Assembly: GCA_016841875.1 (NCBI GenBank)
Contig: JAENYG010000005.1
Span: forward strand, 124,001-188,000
Reading direction: 5' to 3'
Source of the DNA: Syntrophomonas sp.
Lineage (GTDB): Bacteria > Bacillota > Syntrophomonadia > Syntrophomonadales > Syntrophomonadaceae
Length of the DNA stretch: 64,000 nucleotides
Part shown: positions 46,460 through 58,465 of the stretch, piece by piece
Numbering within the stretch: the stretch's first letter is position 1
Layout of the letters: each line of letters begins with the position of its first letter
Notes under the pieces: generated by a model
Databases searched by the model: none
What the model saw: only the letters and a program-made list of their open reading frames with translations
Told to the model about the DNA's origin: nothing
Translations under genes and position numbers: made by a program

Positions 46460-48544
46460 ATGCCTGAAAAGGTAGATCTAGCTGCTATAAGAAATATTGG
46501 GATCATGGCTCATATTGATGCCGGAAAGACTACAACCACTGAGCGGATACTCTTTTATTCTGGGAAAGTCCATAAAATGGGTGAGGTAGACAAAGGAACT
46601 GCTACCATGGATTGGATGAGCCAGGAACAGGAAAGAGGTATTACTATTACATCCGCTGCTACTACATGTAAGTGGGATAATTGTGTAATAAACATTATCG
46701 ATACGCCTGGGCATGTGGACTTTACGGTTGAGGTCGAGCGGTCATTAAGAGTGCTTGATGGAGCAATTGGAATATTCTGCGGAGTGGCTGGAGTGCAACC
46801 TCAATCCGAAACAGTATGGAGACAGGCTGATAGATATAATGTTCCTCGCATAGCTTATGTTAATAAAATGGACAGAATAGGTGCTGATTACCTGAGGGTA
46901 GTCAGGATGATCCGTGAAACACTTGGAAGTGAGGCTTATCCAATAAATTTACCTGTGGGAGTAGAGGATTCCTTTTACGGGGTTATAGATTTAATTAACC
47001 TTAAGGCTTATATTTATGAAGATGAATTGGGAGCTGGCTATATAACCAGGGATTTGACCAATGATGAGCTAGAAGAAGTGATGGAGCACCGCAATATGCT
47101 TCTAGAGAAATTAGCTGAAAATGACGACCAAATACTGGAAAAATACCTGGAAGGACATAGCATTTCACCTGATGAAATAAACCAGGCCTTAAGAAGATTA
47201 ACCATTTCCAATAAGATAGTGCCGGTATTATGCGGCTCATCTTTTAAGAATAAAGGAGTTCAGATGCTGCTGGATGCCATAGTTAGTTTTTTGCCGGCGC
47301 CAGTAGATGTACCAGCGGTCACAGGAATTGAACCTGCTACCGGCATTGAAATTCAGAGAAAAGCTGATACCAGGGAAGCAATGTGTGCGCTGGCGTTTAA
47401 GGTAGTAGTTGATCCTTATGTAGGTAAACTAACATATTTCAGGGTGTATTCTGGAAAAATAAAAGTTGGATCAAATGTTCTTAATAGTGAAAAAAACAAA
47501 AAGGAACGCATTGCCAGAATCTTAAAAATGCATGCCAATCATCGTGAAGAGATTGCAGAAGCAAATGCAGGAGACATCGTAGCTGGAGTAGGACTAAGAG
47601 ACACAGTAACTGGAGACACACTGTGTGATGAAAAGAATCCTATTCTATTAGAATCGATTAAGTTCCCTGATCCAGTAGTTGATGTGGCTATTGAACCGAA
47701 AACCAAGAATGATCAGGATAAAATTGGTGAAAGTTTGAGAAGACTGGCGGAAGAAGACCCGACCTTTAGGACTAGAATCAATGAGGATACCGGCCAAACC
47801 ATAATATCGGGTATGGGTGAATTGCATCTAGAAATTATCATAGATCGCCTATTAAAAGAGTTTAAAGTAAATGCTAATGTCGGTAATCCCCAGGTATCTT
47901 ATAAGGAAACTATAAAAAAGAAACACCAGGCAGAAGCAGTATTTGAAAAACAGGCAGGAGGACGCGGGCAATACGCCCATGTAATCCTACAGTTAAGCCC
48001 TCTTGAAGAAGGTGAAGGTAAACGATTTATCAATAAATCTAAAACCGAAGAAATACCTCCAGAGTTCATCAGGGCCATAGAAGCTGGAAGCCTGGAGTCT
48101 ATGCAGGGAGGAATTCTGGCTGGTTATCCAGTCGATGATGTGGAAATTACTCTAGTAGGGGGAAGTTTTCATGAAGTAGATTCAACCGAGCAATCATTTA
48201 AAATTGCCACTGGAATGGCGGTAAGAGAAGCTCTCCTGGCGGCGGAAATTGTTCTGCTGGAACCCATAATGGATGTTGAAATACTATGTCCAGAAGAATA
48301 TGTGGGGGAGGTAATATCTGACCTCAATGCTCGCAGAGGCAGAGTGCTGGGATTTGAAGACAATAAGGGAAGTAAGATCGTCAAAGCGTTAGTACCGCTG
48401 GCAGAGACCTTCGGTTATGCCACCAGTTTGAGATCGGCGAGTCAGGGTCGAGCTAGTTTCTCAATGCAGATTAAAAACTTTGCTGAGGTTCCTGCATCAA
48501 AAAGCAAAGAAATAGTTGCTAAACGATATGGCTTGTCGATGTGA
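46460..48544 (+). CDS. fusA: Elongation factor G
   Basis: 694-residue translocation GTPase. G1 '[15 protein letters not shown]', G3 'DTPGHVDFT', G4 'NKMDRIGAD', domain IV '[13 protein letters not shown]' and domain V '[16 protein letters not shown]' are intact. 'GAGG' ribosome site before the ATG. Confidence 0.98.
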   Translation: MPEKVDLAAIRNIGIMAHIDAGKTTTTERILFYSGKVHKMGEVDKGTATMDWMSQEQERGITITSAATTCKWDNCVINIIDTPGHVDFTVEVERSLRVLDGAIGIFCGVAGVQPQSETVWRQADRYNVPRIAYVNKMDRIGADYLRVVRMIRETLGSEAYPINLPVGVEDSFYGVIDLINLKAYIYEDELGAGYITRDLTNDELEEVMEHRNMLLEKLAENDDQILEKYLEGHSISPDEINQALRRLTISNKIVPVLCGSSFKNKGVQMLLDAIVSFLPAPVDVPAVTGIEPATGIEIQRKADTREAMCALAFKVVVDPYVGKLTYFRVYSGKIKVGSNVLNSEKNKKERIARILKMHANHREEIAEANAGDIVAGVGLRDTVTGDTLCDEKNPILLESIKFPDPVVDVAIEPKTKNDQDKIGESLRRLAEEDPTFRTRINEDTGQTIISGMGELHLEIIIDRLLKEFKVNANVGNPQVSYKETIKKKHQAEAVFEKQAGGRGQYAHVILQLSPLEEGEGKRFINKSKTEEIPPEFIRAIEAGSLESMQGGILAGYPVDDVEITLVGGSFHEVDSTEQSFKIATGMAVREALLAAEIVLLEPIMDVEILCPEEYVGEVISDLNARRGRVLGFEDNKGSKIVKALVPLAETFGYATSLRSASQGRASFSMQIKNFAEVPASKSKEIVAKRYGLSM

Positions 48545-48642
48545 TACAATATCAAATTAGTGATATGGAATATTAAAATTCCAGAAGATAAATATTTAGA
48601 TCCAATTAATAAGAATTATTTGAAAGGAAAGGTGAGAGAGAA

Positions 48643-49842
48643 ATGGCAAAGCAGAAGTTTCAAAGGACAAAACCTCATCTTAACATTGGCACGATAGGTC
48701 ACGTAGACCATGGTAAGACGACTTTAACAGCAGCGATAACCCTGGTATTATCAAAAGTCGGTGGTGCAGTAGCAACATCTTACGACTCGATAGACAAGGC
48801 GCCGGAAGAAAGAGAAAGAGGAATCACGATCAATACCGCGCATGTAGAATACGAGACCGAAAGCAGACATTATGCACACGTAGATTGCCCGGGTCATGCC
48901 GACTACATAAAGAACATGATAACCGGAGCAGCGCAAATGGATGGATCAATACTGGTAGTATCGGCAGCCGATGGACCGATGCCGCAGACCAGAGAACATA
49001 TACTCTTATCCGGACAGGTAGGAGTACAATACATGGTAGTATTCATGAACAAGATAGACATGGTAGACGACGACGAATTACTAGAGCTGGTAGAAATGGA
49101 GATCCGGGAATTACTGAGTGATTATGACTATCCAGGAGACGACATTCCGGTAGTAATGGGATCAGCATTAAAGGCTATGGAATGTGGATGCGGAGATCGG
49201 GAATGCGAATGGTGCGGGAAGATATGGGCACTGATGGATGCCGTAGACAGTTATATACCACTGCCGGAAAGAGCAACCGACAAACCGTTTCTGATGCCGA
49301 TAGAGGACGTATTTACGATAACCGGAAGAGGAACCGTAACCACCGGTAGAGTAGAAAGAGGAACAGTAAAAGTAGGGGACGAAGTAGCGATAGTAGGCTT
49401 AAGAGATGAAATCAGGAAGACGGTATGTACCGGAGTAGAAATGTTCCGGAAACTGTTAGACTATGCCGAAGCAGGAGACAACATAGGGACCCTGTTAAGG
49501 GGAGTAGACCGGAAAGAAGTAGAAAGAGGAATGGTACTGGCGAAGCCCGGGAGCATTCAACCGCTGACCAAATTCACAGCTCAGGTATACGTATTGACTA
49601 AAGAAGAAGGCGGAAGACATACTCCGTTTTTCGGAGGATACCGTCCGCAGTTTTACTTCCGTACCACAGACGTAACCGGAGTAATTGAACTGCCCGAGGG
49701 AGTAGAGATGGTAATGCCGGGAGACCATATCAATATGAAAATTGAATTAATCACACCGATAGCCATCGAAGAAGGTCTGAGATTTGCTATAAGAGAAGGC
49801 GGAAGAACTGTCGGTGCTGGCGCTGTTATCGGTATCGAATAG
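48643..49842 (+). CDS. tuf: Elongation factor Tu, copy 2
   Basis: The 399-residue product equals copy 1 at 32320 in every residue, and the nucleotide text also matches from ATG to GAA after the stop. Flanks diverge at once on both sides, apart from a similar GAAAGG..AAAGGTGAG ribosome site. This points to ongoing gene conversion. It sits in the classical str-operon place after fusA. No clear promoter of its own is seen in the 98-base gap. Confidence 0.98.
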   Translation: MAKQKFQRTKPHLNIGTIGHVDHGKTTLTAAITLVLSKVGGAVATSYDSIDKAPEERERGITINTAHVEYETESRHYAHVDCPGHADYIKNMITGAAQMDGSILVVSAADGPMPQTREHILLSGQVGVQYMVVFMNKIDMVDDDELLELVEMEIRELLSDYDYPGDDIPVVMGSALKAMECGCGDRECEWCGKIWALMDAVDSYIPLPERATDKPFLMPIEDVFTITGRGTVTTGRVERGTVKVGDEVAIVGLRDEIRKTVCTGVEMFRKLLDYAEAGDNIGTLLRGVDRKEVERGMVLAKPGSIQPLTKFTAQVYVLTKEEGGRHTPFFGGYRPQFYFRTTDVTGVIELPEGVEMVMPGDHINMKIELITPIAIEEGLRFAIREGGRTVGAGAVIGIE

Positions 49843-49861
49843 GAAATAACTGCCGGAAAAT

Positions 49862-49891
49862 GCAGTGAAGGATATTAATATCCTTCACTGC
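49862..49891. terminator. Palindromic hairpin between tuf2 and rpsJ
   Basis: GCAGTGAAGGATATT and its exact complement form a 15-bp stem without loop bases; CTGCCG/CGGCAG flank it as an outer pair. No T-run follows, so it may be a processing or partial termination site between the str and S10 gene sets. Confidence 0.5.
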
Positions 49892-49943
49892 CACACACTC
49901 GGCAGCGTGTATTAAGCAAGTGACTAAGGAGGTTTTTGTTCGA

Positions 49944-50255
49944 GTGAATGTCCAGCAAAAAGTAAGGATTAGATTGAAAGCATTTGACCACAAATTATTA
50001 GACCAATCATCACAAAAAATAGTAGAAACTGCTAAGAAAAATGGTGCAAACGTATCTGGTCCGATACCGCTACCTACAGAAAAAAATATTTATACCATAT
50101 TAAGGTCGCCCCATGTAAACAAAGATTCCCGGGAGCAGTTCGAAATGAGGACTCACAAACGTTTAATAGATATACTGGATCCTACCCCCAAGGCAATAGA
50201 TGCACTTATGCATTTAGATTTGCCTTCCGGCGTAGATATTGAAATTAAACTCTAA
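49944..50255 (+). CDS. rpsJ: Ribosomal protein S10 / NusE
   Basis: 103 residues from GTG 49944, which follows AAGGAGG by 11 bases and gives the normal '[14 protein letters not shown]' start; an upstream GTG at 49920 overlaps that site. '[20 protein letters not shown]' is the hallmark. First gene of the S10 series. Confidence 0.96.
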   Translation: MNVQQKVRIRLKAFDHKLLDQSSQKIVETAKKNGANVSGPIPLPTEKNIYTILRSPHVNKDSREQFEMRTHKRLIDILDPTPKAIDALMHLDLPSGVDIEIKL

Positions 50256-50371
50256 CAAATACCGGGCTGAGGAATCAGTGGGGAAAAATGATTTCGAGGC
50301 GAAATAATTATAGAAGTGACGTTGGTTTTCCCACTACCAACCTATCACTGAGAAAAAGGAGGAAGCTTAAG

Positions 50372-51007
50372 ATGTCCAAACAAGCTCAGGCTATATTGGG
50401 TATAAAAATTGGTATGTCGCAAATATTCGATAACGATGGAAAAGCCATTCCCGTTACCATAGTTGAAGCCGGGCCATGTAAAGTCCTGCAGAAAAAAAAT
50501 CAGGCCACAGATGGATACCATGCCATTCAGGTGGGTTTCCGGGAAATTAAGGAAAATAAAGTTAACAAGCCAGCTAAAGGGCATTTCCAAAAGGCCAATA
50601 TAAAACCACTACGGCATATAAAGGAATTCCTGGTTGAAAATGCAGATGTCTATGAAATTGGCCAGGAGATCAAGGTTGATATATTTGAAGCAGGCAGTAA
50701 GGTGGATGTTGTGGGTACATCTAAAGGCAAAGGGTTTGCTGGAGGAGTAAAGAGACACAACTTTGCACGAGGCTCCATGGGACACGGTTCAAAGTACCAC
50801 CGTCGTCCAGGATCTCTAGCGGCTAAAGGCCCAGCGAGAGTATTTAAAGGAAGAAAATTACCCGGCAGATTAGGTGGAGAGAGGGTCACCGTGCAGGGAT
50901 TAGAAATAGCCAAAATATATCCCGAAAGAAATTTGATTTTAATAAAAGGTTCAATTCCAGGGCCCAGAAGAGGTCTGGTCATGATAAAAGGTTCAGTAAA
51001 GGCATAA
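50372..51007 (+). CDS. rplC: Ribosomal protein L3
   Basis: 211 residues from ATG 50372, behind AAAAAGGAGG. 'AILGIKIGMSQIFDNDGKAI' and 'GSMGHGSKYHRRPGSL' are typical. The upstream in-frame extension to 50288 lacks a ribosome site. Confidence 0.96.
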   Translation: MSKQAQAILGIKIGMSQIFDNDGKAIPVTIVEAGPCKVLQKKNQATDGYHAIQVGFREIKENKVNKPAKGHFQKANIKPLRHIKEFLVENADVYEIGQEIKVDIFEAGSKVDVVGTSKGKGFAGGVKRHNFARGSMGHGSKYHRRPGSLAAKGPARVFKGRKLPGRLGGERVTVQGLEIAKIYPERNLILIKGSIPGPRRGLVMIKGSVKA

Positions 51008-51031
51008 CTGAATTTGAAGGAGGTTATGAAA

Positions 51032-51655
51032 ATGCCTAAAGTTGCACTGTATGACGTTAGCGGGGCCCAAATTGGAGAGCTAGAATTAAACGATAATATC
51101 TTTGGAATAGAGCCCAATGAGGCTGTATTATATGATTTTGTAAAAATGCAGTTGGCGAATAAACGCGTGGGAACCGCATCAACTAAAACCAGAGCTGAAG
51201 TGAGAGGCGGAGGCAAGAAACCCTGGAGACAAAAGGGAACAGGACGTGCGCGGGTAGGAAGTTCACGCAACCCGGTATGGAAGGGTGGCGGAATTACCTT
51301 TGGGCCTAAACCCAGAGATTATTCATATAAACTGCCTAAAAAAGTCAGAAGACTGGCAATGAAATCTGCTTTGTCCAGCAAAGTGATCGATAACAGCATT
51401 ATTGTACTAGATCAATTAACAATGGATGAGCCTAAAACCAAAGCTTTTGAGAGAATTCTGGATTCACTCAATATAGACAATGGAACTCTGGTAGTCACCA
51501 CCAACGATAATAACAATGTATCTAAGTCAGCCCGAAATATACCTGGAGTTAAGTCGGTCAAGGTAGATTTCATTAATGTATATGATTTATTAAAATACGA
51601 CACCCTGCTCATAACTCAAGATGCAGTCGCAAGAATTGAGGAGGTGTTCGCATAA
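51032..51655 (+). CDS. rplD: Ribosomal protein L4
   Basis: 207 residues from ATG 51032, 8 bases after GGAGG. '[20 protein letters not shown]' is the rRNA-binding loop. In some bacteria L4 represses the S10 operon. One-base overlap with rplW. Confidence 0.96.
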   Translation: MPKVALYDVSGAQIGELELNDNIFGIEPNEAVLYDFVKMQLANKRVGTASTKTRAEVRGGGKKPWRQKGTGRARVGSSRNPVWKGGGITFGPKPRDYSYKLPKKVRRLAMKSALSSKVIDNSIIVLDQLTMDEPKTKAFERILDSLNIDNGTLVVTTNDNNNVSKSARNIPGVKSVKVDFINVYDLLKYDTLLITQDAVARIEEVFA

Positions 51656-51942
51656 TGCGAGATCATCGAGACATAATCATAAAGCCGGTAATTACAGAAA
51701 AAACCATGAATTTGCTGGTGGAAAACAAATACACCTTCATCGTTGACAAAAGAGCCAACAAGACAGAAATTAAAAATGCCATCGAAAGTATTTTTAATGT
51801 TAAGGTTGATAAAGTATACACCATGAACGTTAAGGGAAAACCCAAAAGGATGGGTAGGTCGGTGGGCAAAACTCCTAATAGGAAGAAAGCTATTGTAGCC
51901 CTCAAACCTGGACAAAAAATACCACTATTTGAAGGAATATAA
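51655..51942 (+). CDS. rplW: Ribosomal protein L23
   Basis: 95 residues; part of the exit-tunnel docking site. '[20 protein letters not shown]' is the family start. The ATG overlaps the rplD stop (TAATG), so translation is probably coupled. Confidence 0.97.
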   Translation: MRDHRDIIIKPVITEKTMNLLVENKYTFIVDKRANKTEIKNAIESIFNVKVDKVYTMNVKGKPKRMGRSVGKTPNRKKAIVALKPGQKIPLFEGI

Positions 51943-51978
51943 GGTCCCGTTGCTCTTGTTTAAGGAGGTAATTATAAG

Positions 51979-52803
51979 ATGGGCATAAAAAAATTCAGGC
52001 CTACAACACCGAGTAGAAGAGAAATGACTGTATTGACTTTTGATGAAATAACCAAAACCAAACCTGAAAAAAGTCTTACCGTACCTTTGAAAAAAACCGG
52101 TGGGCGCAATAGTAAGGGTCGTCTCACGGTCAGGCATATTGGTGGCCGTCACAAGCGGTTATATAGGATTATAGATTTCAAAAGAATAAAAGACTCTGTA
52201 CCGGCCAAGGTAGCTGCTATTGAGTATGATCCCAACCGTTCTGCCAATATAGCACTATTACATTACGCTGACGGAACTAAAACATACATCCTGGCACCCC
52301 AGGGATTAAAAGTGGGAGACACTGTAGTTTCCGGTTCTAAAGCGGATATAAAAGTTGGCAATACACTGCCGTTGAAAGATATTCCAGTTGGGTCCCTCAT
52401 TCATAATGTGGAACTCAGGCCAGGAAAAGGCGGTCAGCTGGCCAGGTCGGCCGGGACAGTTGCTCAATTAATGGCTAGAGAGGGTAATTATGCACACGTT
52501 AGGCTTCCCTCTGGTGAGGTAAGATTAGTACATGTTACCTGCCGGGCTACCATAGGGCAGGTTGGCAACTTGGACTATGAAAATCAGACTATTGGAAAAG
52601 CCGGAAGATCACGGTGGTTAGGCATAAGGCCAACCGTAAGGGGTTCGGTTATGAATCCAACCGATCATCCTCATGGCGGTGGTGAGGGGCGTGCTCCCAT
52701 TGGGAGAAAGTATCCCGTATCTCCATGGGGTAAAATTGCTATCGGCGGCAAAACTCGGAAAAAGAAAGCTTCTGACAAGATGATAGTCAGGAAAAGGAAA
52801 TAA
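51979..52803 (+). CDS. rplB: Ribosomal protein L2
   Basis: 274-residue peptidyl-transferase-centre protein. '[20 protein letters not shown]' and '[18 protein letters not shown]' with the conserved late His are intact. AAGGAGG before the ATG. Confidence 0.98.
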   Translation: MGIKKFRPTTPSRREMTVLTFDEITKTKPEKSLTVPLKKTGGRNSKGRLTVRHIGGRHKRLYRIIDFKRIKDSVPAKVAAIEYDPNRSANIALLHYADGTKTYILAPQGLKVGDTVVSGSKADIKVGNTLPLKDIPVGSLIHNVELRPGKGGQLARSAGTVAQLMAREGNYAHVRLPSGEVRLVHVTCRATIGQVGNLDYENQTIGKAGRSRWLGIRPTVRGSVMNPTDHPHGGGEGRAPIGRKYPVSPWGKIAIGGKTRKKKASDKMIVRKRK

Positions 52804-52818
52804 AGGAGGTCTATATAG

Positions 52819-53103
52819 ATGTCAAGGTCATTGAAAAAAGGACCTTATTGCGAAGAAAAGCTGCTCAATAAAGTAGAAGCTATGGGTCAATCGGGTCAGA
52901 AAAGCGTAATTAAGACATGGTCGAGACGATCTACAATAATGCCGCAAATGATCGGATTTACTTTTGCAGTTCATGATGGTAGAAGACATATACCTGTTTA
53001 TATAACCGAGGATATGGTGGGAATGAAGTTAGGTGAATTTGCACCAACCAGAACCTACCGAGGGCATGCAGGAAAGTCTGAAAAATCCAGCAGATCAAGA
53101 TAG
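52819..53103 (+). CDS. rpsS: Ribosomal protein S19
   Basis: 94-residue small-subunit head protein. '[19 protein letters not shown]' and '[20 protein letters not shown]' are typical. AAAGGAGG before the ATG. Confidence 0.98.
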   Translation: MSRSLKKGPYCEEKLLNKVEAMGQSGQKSVIKTWSRRSTIMPQMIGFTFAVHDGRRHIPVYITEDMVGMKLGEFAPTRTYRGHAGKSEKSSRSR

Positions 53104-53123
53104 AAAGGAGGAGCGATAAGAAG

Positions 53124-53465
53124 ATGGAAGCTAAATCAATAGGGCGTTATCTTAGAGTATCTCCTTTTAAAGCTCGTCAGGTGGCGAATCTGGTTCGGGG
53201 TAAGGATGCTAATGAGGCAGTTGCCATGCTAAAATATACCAACAAAAAGTCAGCTCCCTTAATCGGCAAAATAGTTAAATCTGCTATTGCCAATGCTGAA
53301 CATAACTACGATATGGATGTAGATGAATTATTCATCGCCGAAATATTTGTTGATGAAGGACCAACCTTGAAGAGAATGAAGCCTAGAGCATATGGCAGGG
53401 CAGACGTAAGAAGGCATAGAACAAGCCATATTACGGTGGTAGTAAAAGAAAGGGAGGTTAAATAG
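53124..53465 (+). CDS. rplV: Ribosomal protein L22
   Basis: 113 residues; its hairpin lines the exit tunnel. '[20 protein letters not shown]' and '[15 protein letters not shown]' are typical. Its stop overlaps the rpsC start by one base. Confidence 0.97.
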   Translation: MEAKSIGRYLRVSPFKARQVANLVRGKDANEAVAMLKYTNKKSAPLIGKIVKSAIANAEHNYDMDVDELFIAEIFVDEGPTLKRMKPRAYGRADVRRHRTSHITVVVKEREVK

Positions 53466-54139
53466 TGGGGCAAAAGGTTCATCCTAAGGGCTTTAGAATA
53501 GGAATTATCAGAGACTGGGATTCTAACTGGTATGCGGATCGCGATTATACCGAATTGCTGCATGAGGACTACCGGATTAGAGCTCATATCAAAGAACGTT
53601 TTTACATGGCTGGTGTGTCCAGAATTCAGATACAGAGAACTGGCAACAAGGTTAGAATTACTATTCATACCGCCAAGCCAGGGATAATTATTGGCCGGGG
53701 AGGTACTGAAGTAGAACAACTGAAGGTTACCTTGACCAAAATGACTGGGAAGAATATTAATATAAACATCCAGGAAATAAAAAAACCGGAATTAGATGCT
53801 CAAATCGTGGCGGAAAACATAGCCCAGCAGTTAGAAAAAAGAATTGCTTTTCGCAGGGCTATGAAGCAGACCGTTGGAAGAACTATGAGAGCAAATGGAG
53901 TAGGCATAAAGGTAGCTATATCAGGTCGGTTAGGTGGAGCTGAAATAGCCAGAACCGAGTGGTATTCTGAAGGTAAAGTGCCTCTTCATACTTTGCGAGC
54001 TGATGTAGATTATGGTTTTGCTGAAGCTAACACTACCTATGGTAAAATAGGCATAAAAGTCTGGATTAACCGGGGCGAGATAATGCCTGAGGCAAAACAA
54101 AGACCAACCGATCATAAAAAGGAGGAGGCAGATAAGTAA
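53465..54139 (+). CDS. rpsC: Ribosomal protein S3
   Basis: 224 residues with a KH domain ('[20 protein letters not shown]'). Start '[19 protein letters not shown]'. GTG start overlapping the rplV stop, after AGGGAGG; also overlaps the start of rplP. Confidence 0.97.
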   Translation: MGQKVHPKGFRIGIIRDWDSNWYADRDYTELLHEDYRIRAHIKERFYMAGVSRIQIQRTGNKVRITIHTAKPGIIIGRGGTEVEQLKVTLTKMTGKNININIQEIKKPELDAQIVAENIAQQLEKRIAFRRAMKQTVGRTMRANGVGIKVAISGRLGGAEIARTEWYSEGKVPLHTLRADVDYGFAEANTTYGKIGIKVWINRGEIMPEAKQRPTDHKKEEADK

Positions 54140-54576
54140 TGCTTACCCCTAAAAGAATTAAATACAGAAAGCAGCACCGGCCGAGAAACATGGCAGGTAA
54201 TGCTAACAAAGGTAATGAAATTACTTATGGCGATTTCGGACTTCAGGCCTTAGAACCAGCCTGGGTGACCAATAGACAGATAGAAGCAGCACGTATTGCT
54301 ATTAACCGCTATATAAAAAGAGGCGGGAAATTATGGATAAAGATATTTCCCGATCGGCCCATTACTGTTAAGCCGGCTGAAACTCGGATGGGAAAAGGAA
54401 AAGGTTCCCCCGAGCACTGGATAGCGGTTGTTAAACCAGGGCGAGTTATGTTTGAATTATCAGGGGTTAACGAAGAAGTTGCCCGGGAAGCAATGAGATT
54501 AGCATCTCATAAGCTGCCCATAAAATGTAAATTTGTAAAAAGAGAAGAAATAGGTGGTGAGGTTAGTGAAGGCTAG
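54139..54576 (+). CDS. rplP: Ribosomal protein L16
   Basis: 145 residues near the A site. '[20 protein letters not shown]' and '[19 protein letters not shown]' are typical. The 3' end overlaps rpmC by 11 bases. Confidence 0.97.
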   Translation: MLTPKRIKYRKQHRPRNMAGNANKGNEITYGDFGLQALEPAWVTNRQIEAARIAINRYIKRGGKLWIKIFPDRPITVKPAETRMGKGKGSPEHWIAVVKPGRVMFELSGVNEEVAREAMRLASHKLPIKCKFVKREEIGGEVSEG

Positions 54577-54772
54577 CAACATAAGGGAACTAACCGATGA
54601 GGAATTAAAACAGAAGGTTTCAAATTATAAGGAAGAACTGTTCAATTTAAGATTTCAGCTGGCCACCGGGCAGCTGGATAATCCCATGAGAATCAGGGAT
54701 GTTAGAAAGAACATTGCTAGATGCAAGACGATTTTACGCGAAAGAGAAATCGCGCAGCATCAGAACGCATAA
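54566..54772 (+). CDS. rpmC: Ribosomal protein L29
   Basis: 68 residues from GTG 54566, giving '[20 protein letters not shown]'; the GTGAGG within rplP acts as ribosome site. '[13 protein letters not shown]' is the family core. Confidence 0.94.
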   Translation: MKASNIRELTDEELKQKVSNYKEELFNLRFQLATGQLDNPMRIRDVRKNIARCKTILREREIAQHQNA

Positions 54773-54785
54773 AGGAGGTCTAAGG

Positions 54786-55055
54786 GTGGCGGAAAAACCT
54801 GGTAATAGAAAGGTTATAATGGGAACAGTTTCCAGCAACAAGATGGATAAAACCATAACAGTAAGTGTTGAAACTGTGAAACAGCATCCTCTATACAAAA
54901 AAACCATTAAAACCAGTAAAAAATATAAGGCTCATGATGAAAATAATGAAGCCGGAGCGGGTGACATTGTAAAAATCATGGAAACCAGACCCATAAGTAA
55001 AGATAAGAGATGGAAACTCATTGAAATAATACAAAAAGCTAAGACTTTGCAGTAG
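54786..55055 (+). CDS. rpsQ: Ribosomal protein S17
   Basis: 89 residues from GTG 54786, after AAAGGAGG. '[20 protein letters not shown]' is typical OB-fold S17 sequence. An in-frame extension back to 54699 lies inside rpmC and is not used. Confidence 0.95.
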   Translation: MAEKPGNRKVIMGTVSSNKMDKTITVSVETVKQHPLYKKTIKTSKKYKAHDENNEAGAGDIVKIMETRPISKDKRWKLIEIIQKAKTLQ

Positions 55056-55086
55056 ATGAGTAGGACGCTAGAAGGGAGGATAAGCA

Positions 55087-55455
55087 GTGATTCAGCAAGA
55101 GACAATGCTCCAGGTTGGTGATAATACCGGCGCCAAAAAAGTGCTTTGTATAAAGGTTCTGGGTGGTTCCACAAGAAAGTACGCAACCGTTGGAGATATA
55201 ATAGTGGCAGCGGTCAAAGAAGCGGCGCCAGGTGGAGTTGTCAAAAAGGGCGATGTGGTAAAAGCTGTAGTTGTGAGAACCAGAAAAGAGATCAGGCGTA
55301 AAGATGGTTCATATATAGCTTTCTCTGAAAATGCTGCCGTAATTATAGATGACAACAAGAATCCTAAAGGTACTCGAATATTTGGACCCGTTGCTAGGGA
55401 ATTAAGGGAAAAGAACTTCATGAAGATCGTATCTCTAGCTCCGGAGGTTCTATAA
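55087..55455 (+). CDS. rplN: Ribosomal protein L14
   Basis: 122 residues at the subunit interface. '[20 protein letters not shown]' and '[20 protein letters not shown]' are typical. GTG start after GGGAGG. Confidence 0.98.
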   Translation: MIQQETMLQVGDNTGAKKVLCIKVLGGSTRKYATVGDIIVAAVKEAAPGGVVKKGDVVKAVVVRTRKEIRRKDGSYIAFSENAAVIIDDNKNPKGTRIFGPVARELREKNFMKIVSLAPEVL

Positions 55456-55473
55456 ACGAGGGAGGTGTTTCAG

Positions 55474-55785
55474 GTGCATGTAAAAAAAGGTGACATTGTT
55501 ATAGTAACCAGCGGCAAAGATAAAGGCAAAAAGGGCAAAATCCTGAGGTCATTGCCGGATCAAAAAAAAGTAGTAATCGAAGGCATAAACAAAATGAAAA
55601 AACATCAAAAACCCAGTCGTGCAATTCCTCAAGGCGGAATTTTGCAGATCGAAGCACCCATTAACATAAGTAATGTTATGTATTTATGTAAAAAATGCAA
55701 TAAACCGACCCGTCTGGGCAGTAAGGTATTAGACAATAACGAAAGAGTCAGAGTCTGCAAGAGATGCGGAGAAATAGCAGACTAG
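55474..55785 (+). CDS. rplX: Ribosomal protein L24
   Basis: 103 residues from GTG 55474, 8 bases after GGAGG, giving the KOW start '[18 protein letters not shown]'. Two CxxC pairs ('[11 protein letters not shown]', 'CKRCGEIAD') near the C-terminus suggest a zinc site. Confidence 0.95.
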   Translation: MHVKKGDIVIVTSGKDKGKKGKILRSLPDQKKVVIEGINKMKKHQKPSRAIPQGGILQIEAPINISNVMYLCKKCNKPTRLGSKVLDNNERVRVCKRCGEIAD

Positions 55786-55811
55786 CAAATCTAGGAAAGG
55801 AGGCCAGTAGA

Positions 55812-56348
55812 ATGGCCAGGCTACACGACCTATACAAGCAAGAAATAGTTCCTAGGTTGATGGAGAGATTTAATTATAAAAACGTAATGCAAGCTCCTAA
55901 AGTGGACAGAGTTGTAATAAATATCGGAGTTGGAGAAGCGATACAGAATTCTAAAGCACTTGATGGTGCAGTTAATGATTTATCAACCATATCAGGACAA
56001 AAACCGGTAATTACCAAAGCAAAAAAGTCCATCGCGGGATTCAAACTAAGAGAAGGAATGCCCATTGGATGTAAGGTCACTTTACGCGGCGAGAGAATGT
56101 ATGAATTCCTGGATCGGTTAATAAACCTTTCTTTACCCCGTGTACGAGATTTCAGGGGTGTATCCCCCCAGGCTTTTGACGGTAGAGGTAACTACTCACT
56201 GGGGATAAAAGAGCAGACCATCTTCCCCGAGATATACTATGACAGGATCGATAAAATAAGAGGTCTTGAAGTAGTAATAGTCACTACGGCTAAAACGGAC
56301 GAAGAAGGAAGGGAACTATTAAAAGGCTTAGGAATGCCATTTAGATAG
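55812..56348 (+). CDS. rplE: Ribosomal protein L5
   Basis: 178 residues from ATG 55812, after AAAGGAGG, giving '[16 protein letters not shown]'. Binds 5S rRNA; '[14 protein letters not shown]' and '[20 protein letters not shown]' are typical. Confidence 0.97.
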   Translation: MARLHDLYKQEIVPRLMERFNYKNVMQAPKVDRVVINIGVGEAIQNSKALDGAVNDLSTISGQKPVITKAKKSIAGFKLREGMPIGCKVTLRGERMYEFLDRLINLSLPRVRDFRGVSPQAFDGRGNYSLGIKEQTIFPEIYYDRIDKIRGLEVVIVTTAKTDEEGRELLKGLGMPFR

Positions 56349-56363
56349 GAGGTAAATTATCAG

Positions 56364-56549
56364 ATGGCTAAGAAGGCTATGATTGAAAAGCAAAAAAGGG
56401 AACCTAGATTTAAGGTTCGTCATTATAACAGATGTAAAATATGCGGACGGCCTAGAGCCTATATGCGTAAATTTGGCATGTGCAGAATATGTTTCAGGGA
56501 ACTGGCCCACAAAGGTGAACTCCCTGGAGTTACCAAGTCGAGTTGGTAA
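56364..56549 (+). CDS. rpsZ: Ribosomal protein S14, zinc-binding type
   Basis: 61 residues, the short C+ form with '[20 protein letters not shown]' as complete zinc knuckle. AGGAGG precedes the ATG; 15 bases after rplE. Confidence 0.97.
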   Translation: MAKKAMIEKQKREPRFKVRHYNRCKICGRPRAYMRKFGMCRICFRELAHKGELPGVTKSSW

Positions 56550-56575
56550 GCTTTATAATAAAGGAGGTTTAGGAT

Positions 56576-56974
56576 ATGGTCATGACTGATCCAGTAGCTG
56601 ATTTCCTGACCAGAATCAGGAACGGTAATATGGTCATGCATGAGACCGTTGAAGCACCCTCATCTAAAATAAAAGTTTCAATAGCTGAAATTATGAAAGA
56701 AGAAGGGTACATCAAGGATTATGAATATATCCAGGACGGTAAGCAGGGGATCATAAGAGTATATCTCAAATACGGCCCTAATAAAGAAAAGGTCATTACC
56801 GGGATCAAGAGAATCAGCAAACCCGGTTTGAGAGTATATGTTAAGAAAGACGAAATACCTAAAGTCTTAGGAGGACTTGGAACTGCAGTTATTTCAACCT
56901 CCAAAGGGTTAATGACCGATAAAAGTGCACGTAAAACTGGACTTGGCGGAGAAGTAGTATGTTATATCTGGTAG
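56576..56974 (+). CDS. rpsH: Ribosomal protein S8
   Basis: 132 residues. '[20 protein letters not shown]' start; ATG 56576 is 8 bases after AAGGAGG, better than the ATG at 56582. C-terminal 'GGEVVCYIW' is typical. Confidence 0.97.
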   Translation: MVMTDPVADFLTRIRNGNMVMHETVEAPSSKIKVSIAEIMKEEGYIKDYEYIQDGKQGIIRVYLKYGPNKEKVITGIKRISKPGLRVYVKKDEIPKVLGGLGTAVISTSKGLMTDKSARKTGLGGEVVCYIW

Positions 56975-56992
56975 CAGAAGGAGGGGTGAACA

Positions 56993-57532
56993 GTGTCTCG
57001 AATAGGTAAAAAACCTATCAATCTGCCTAAAGGGGTAGAAGTTAAAATAGAAGATGATACAGTTACTGTAAAAGGCCCCCGGGGTGAATTGATTCAGCAG
57101 TTGCCTGCAGATATTAGTTTGAACATAAGTGATGACGAAATATTAGTCACTAGACCGAGCGATGCCAAAAAGCACCGAGCTTATCATGGGTTGAGCCGCG
57201 CTCTGGTTGCCAATATGGTGGAAGGCGTCACCAATGGCTTTGAGAAAAAGCTGGAACTGGTAGGCGTTGGCTATAGAGCGCAAATGCAGGGCAGCAAACT
57301 TATGCTTACTGTTGGGTATTCCCATCCCATACTGATAGATGCACCGGAAGGTATCGTGTTTGAGGTGCCAGCAGTAACCAAGATAACGGTTAGAGGTATT
57401 GATAAACAGCTGGTGGGAAACACTGCAGCGCATATTCGTGCTATAAGAAAACCGGAACCTTATAAAGGTAAAGGAATCAAGTATGAAAATGAAATAATCA
57501 GACGTAAGGCTGGTAAATCAGGCATCAAATAA
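56993..57532 (+). CDS. rplF: Ribosomal protein L6
   Basis: 179 residues. '[19 protein letters not shown]' start, '[20 protein letters not shown]' and '[19 protein letters not shown]' near the end. GTG start after GGAGGGG. Confidence 0.97.
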   Translation: MSRIGKKPINLPKGVEVKIEDDTVTVKGPRGELIQQLPADISLNISDDEILVTRPSDAKKHRAYHGLSRALVANMVEGVTNGFEKKLELVGVGYRAQMQGSKLMLTVGYSHPILIDAPEGIVFEVPAVTKITVRGIDKQLVGNTAAHIRAIRKPEPYKGKGIKYENEIIRRKAGKSGIK

Positions 57533-57552
57533 CTAGGAAAGGAGTGGCAGTA

Positions 57553-57918
57553 TTGTTTAAGAAACCCAGTAGTACATCACTCAGGCAGAGTAAACATAAA
57601 CGAGTGCGTAAAAAAGTCTCCGGTACCACAGAAGTGCCCAGACTATGTGTTTACAAAAGCCTTAATCATATATATGCTCAAATAATCGATGACGAAAAGA
57701 GTGAGACCTTGGTAGCTGCTTCAACCCTGGAAAAAGATTTCGCAGAGCTTGAATCCAAGACTAATAAAGAAGCAGCAAAAATAATCGGCAGCAGAATTGC
57801 TGAGAAAGCAAAGGAAAAGGGTATTATGCAGGTGGTGTTTGACCGCAATGGGTACAAATATCACGGCTGTGTAGCATCTTTAGCCGACGCTGCCAGAGAA
57901 AAAGGTTTACAATTTTAA
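57553..57918 (+). CDS. rplR: Ribosomal protein L18
   Basis: 121 residues from TTG 57553, 8 bases after AAAGGAG; GTG 57544 overlaps that site. '[20 protein letters not shown]' and '[20 protein letters not shown]' are typical. Binds 5S rRNA. Confidence 0.95.
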   Translation: MFKKPSSTSLRQSKHKRVRKKVSGTTEVPRLCVYKSLNHIYAQIIDDEKSETLVAASTLEKDFAELESKTNKEAAKIIGSRIAEKAKEKGIMQVVFDRNGYKYHGCVASLADAAREKGLQF

Positions 57919-57948
57919 TGCAGGATCCACTTAGTAAGGAGGGAAACG

Positions 57949-58452
57949 ATGAACGACAGAGATATGGCTGCTCCGGAATTAATTGAAAAGATAGTTAATA
58001 TTAGAAGAGTTGCCAAAGTTGTCAAGGGTGGCCGTAGATTCAGCTTCAGTGCCCAGGTAGTGGTTGGCGATGGAGCCGGTAAAGTAGGTACCGGGAAAGG
58101 CAAAGCCAATGAAGTACCTGAAGCCATTAGAAAAGCGGTTGAGAATGCTAAGAAGAATATGATAGATGTCCCATTAATTGATGAAAGAACCATTCCCCAT
58201 GAAATCACCGGCCGGTTTGGAGCTGGCAGGGTGTTTCTTAAACCTGCTTCTGCTGGTACAGGCGTTATAGCCGGCGGACCAGTACGTGCGGTTTTAGAAG
58301 CAGCGGGGATTAAAGACATTCTGACTAAGTCACTGGGATCCTCTAATTCAAACAATATGGTTCATGCTACTATGGAAGGGCTAAAGAATTTGAAGAAAGC
58401 GGACCAGGTTGCGAAATTAAGGGGCAAGACCATAGATGAGTTGATTAATTGA
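57949..58452 (+). CDS. rpsE: Ribosomal protein S5
   Basis: 167 residues. '[20 protein letters not shown]' and '[20 protein letters not shown]' are the family motifs. AAGGAGGG before the ATG. Confidence 0.98.
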   Translation: MNDRDMAAPELIEKIVNIRRVAKVVKGGRRFSFSAQVVVGDGAGKVGTGKGKANEVPEAIRKAVENAKKNMIDVPLIDERTIPHEITGRFGAGRVFLKPASAGTGVIAGGPVRAVLEAAGIKDILTKSLGSSNSNNMVHATMEGLKNLKKADQVAKLRGKTIDELIN

Positions 58453-58465
58453 GGAGGGATATGAC

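Noticed and set aside
48885-49121. Alternative-frame ORFs repeated in both tuf genes
   Set aside because: They recur only because the two tuf genes have the same DNA; no independent coding evidence.
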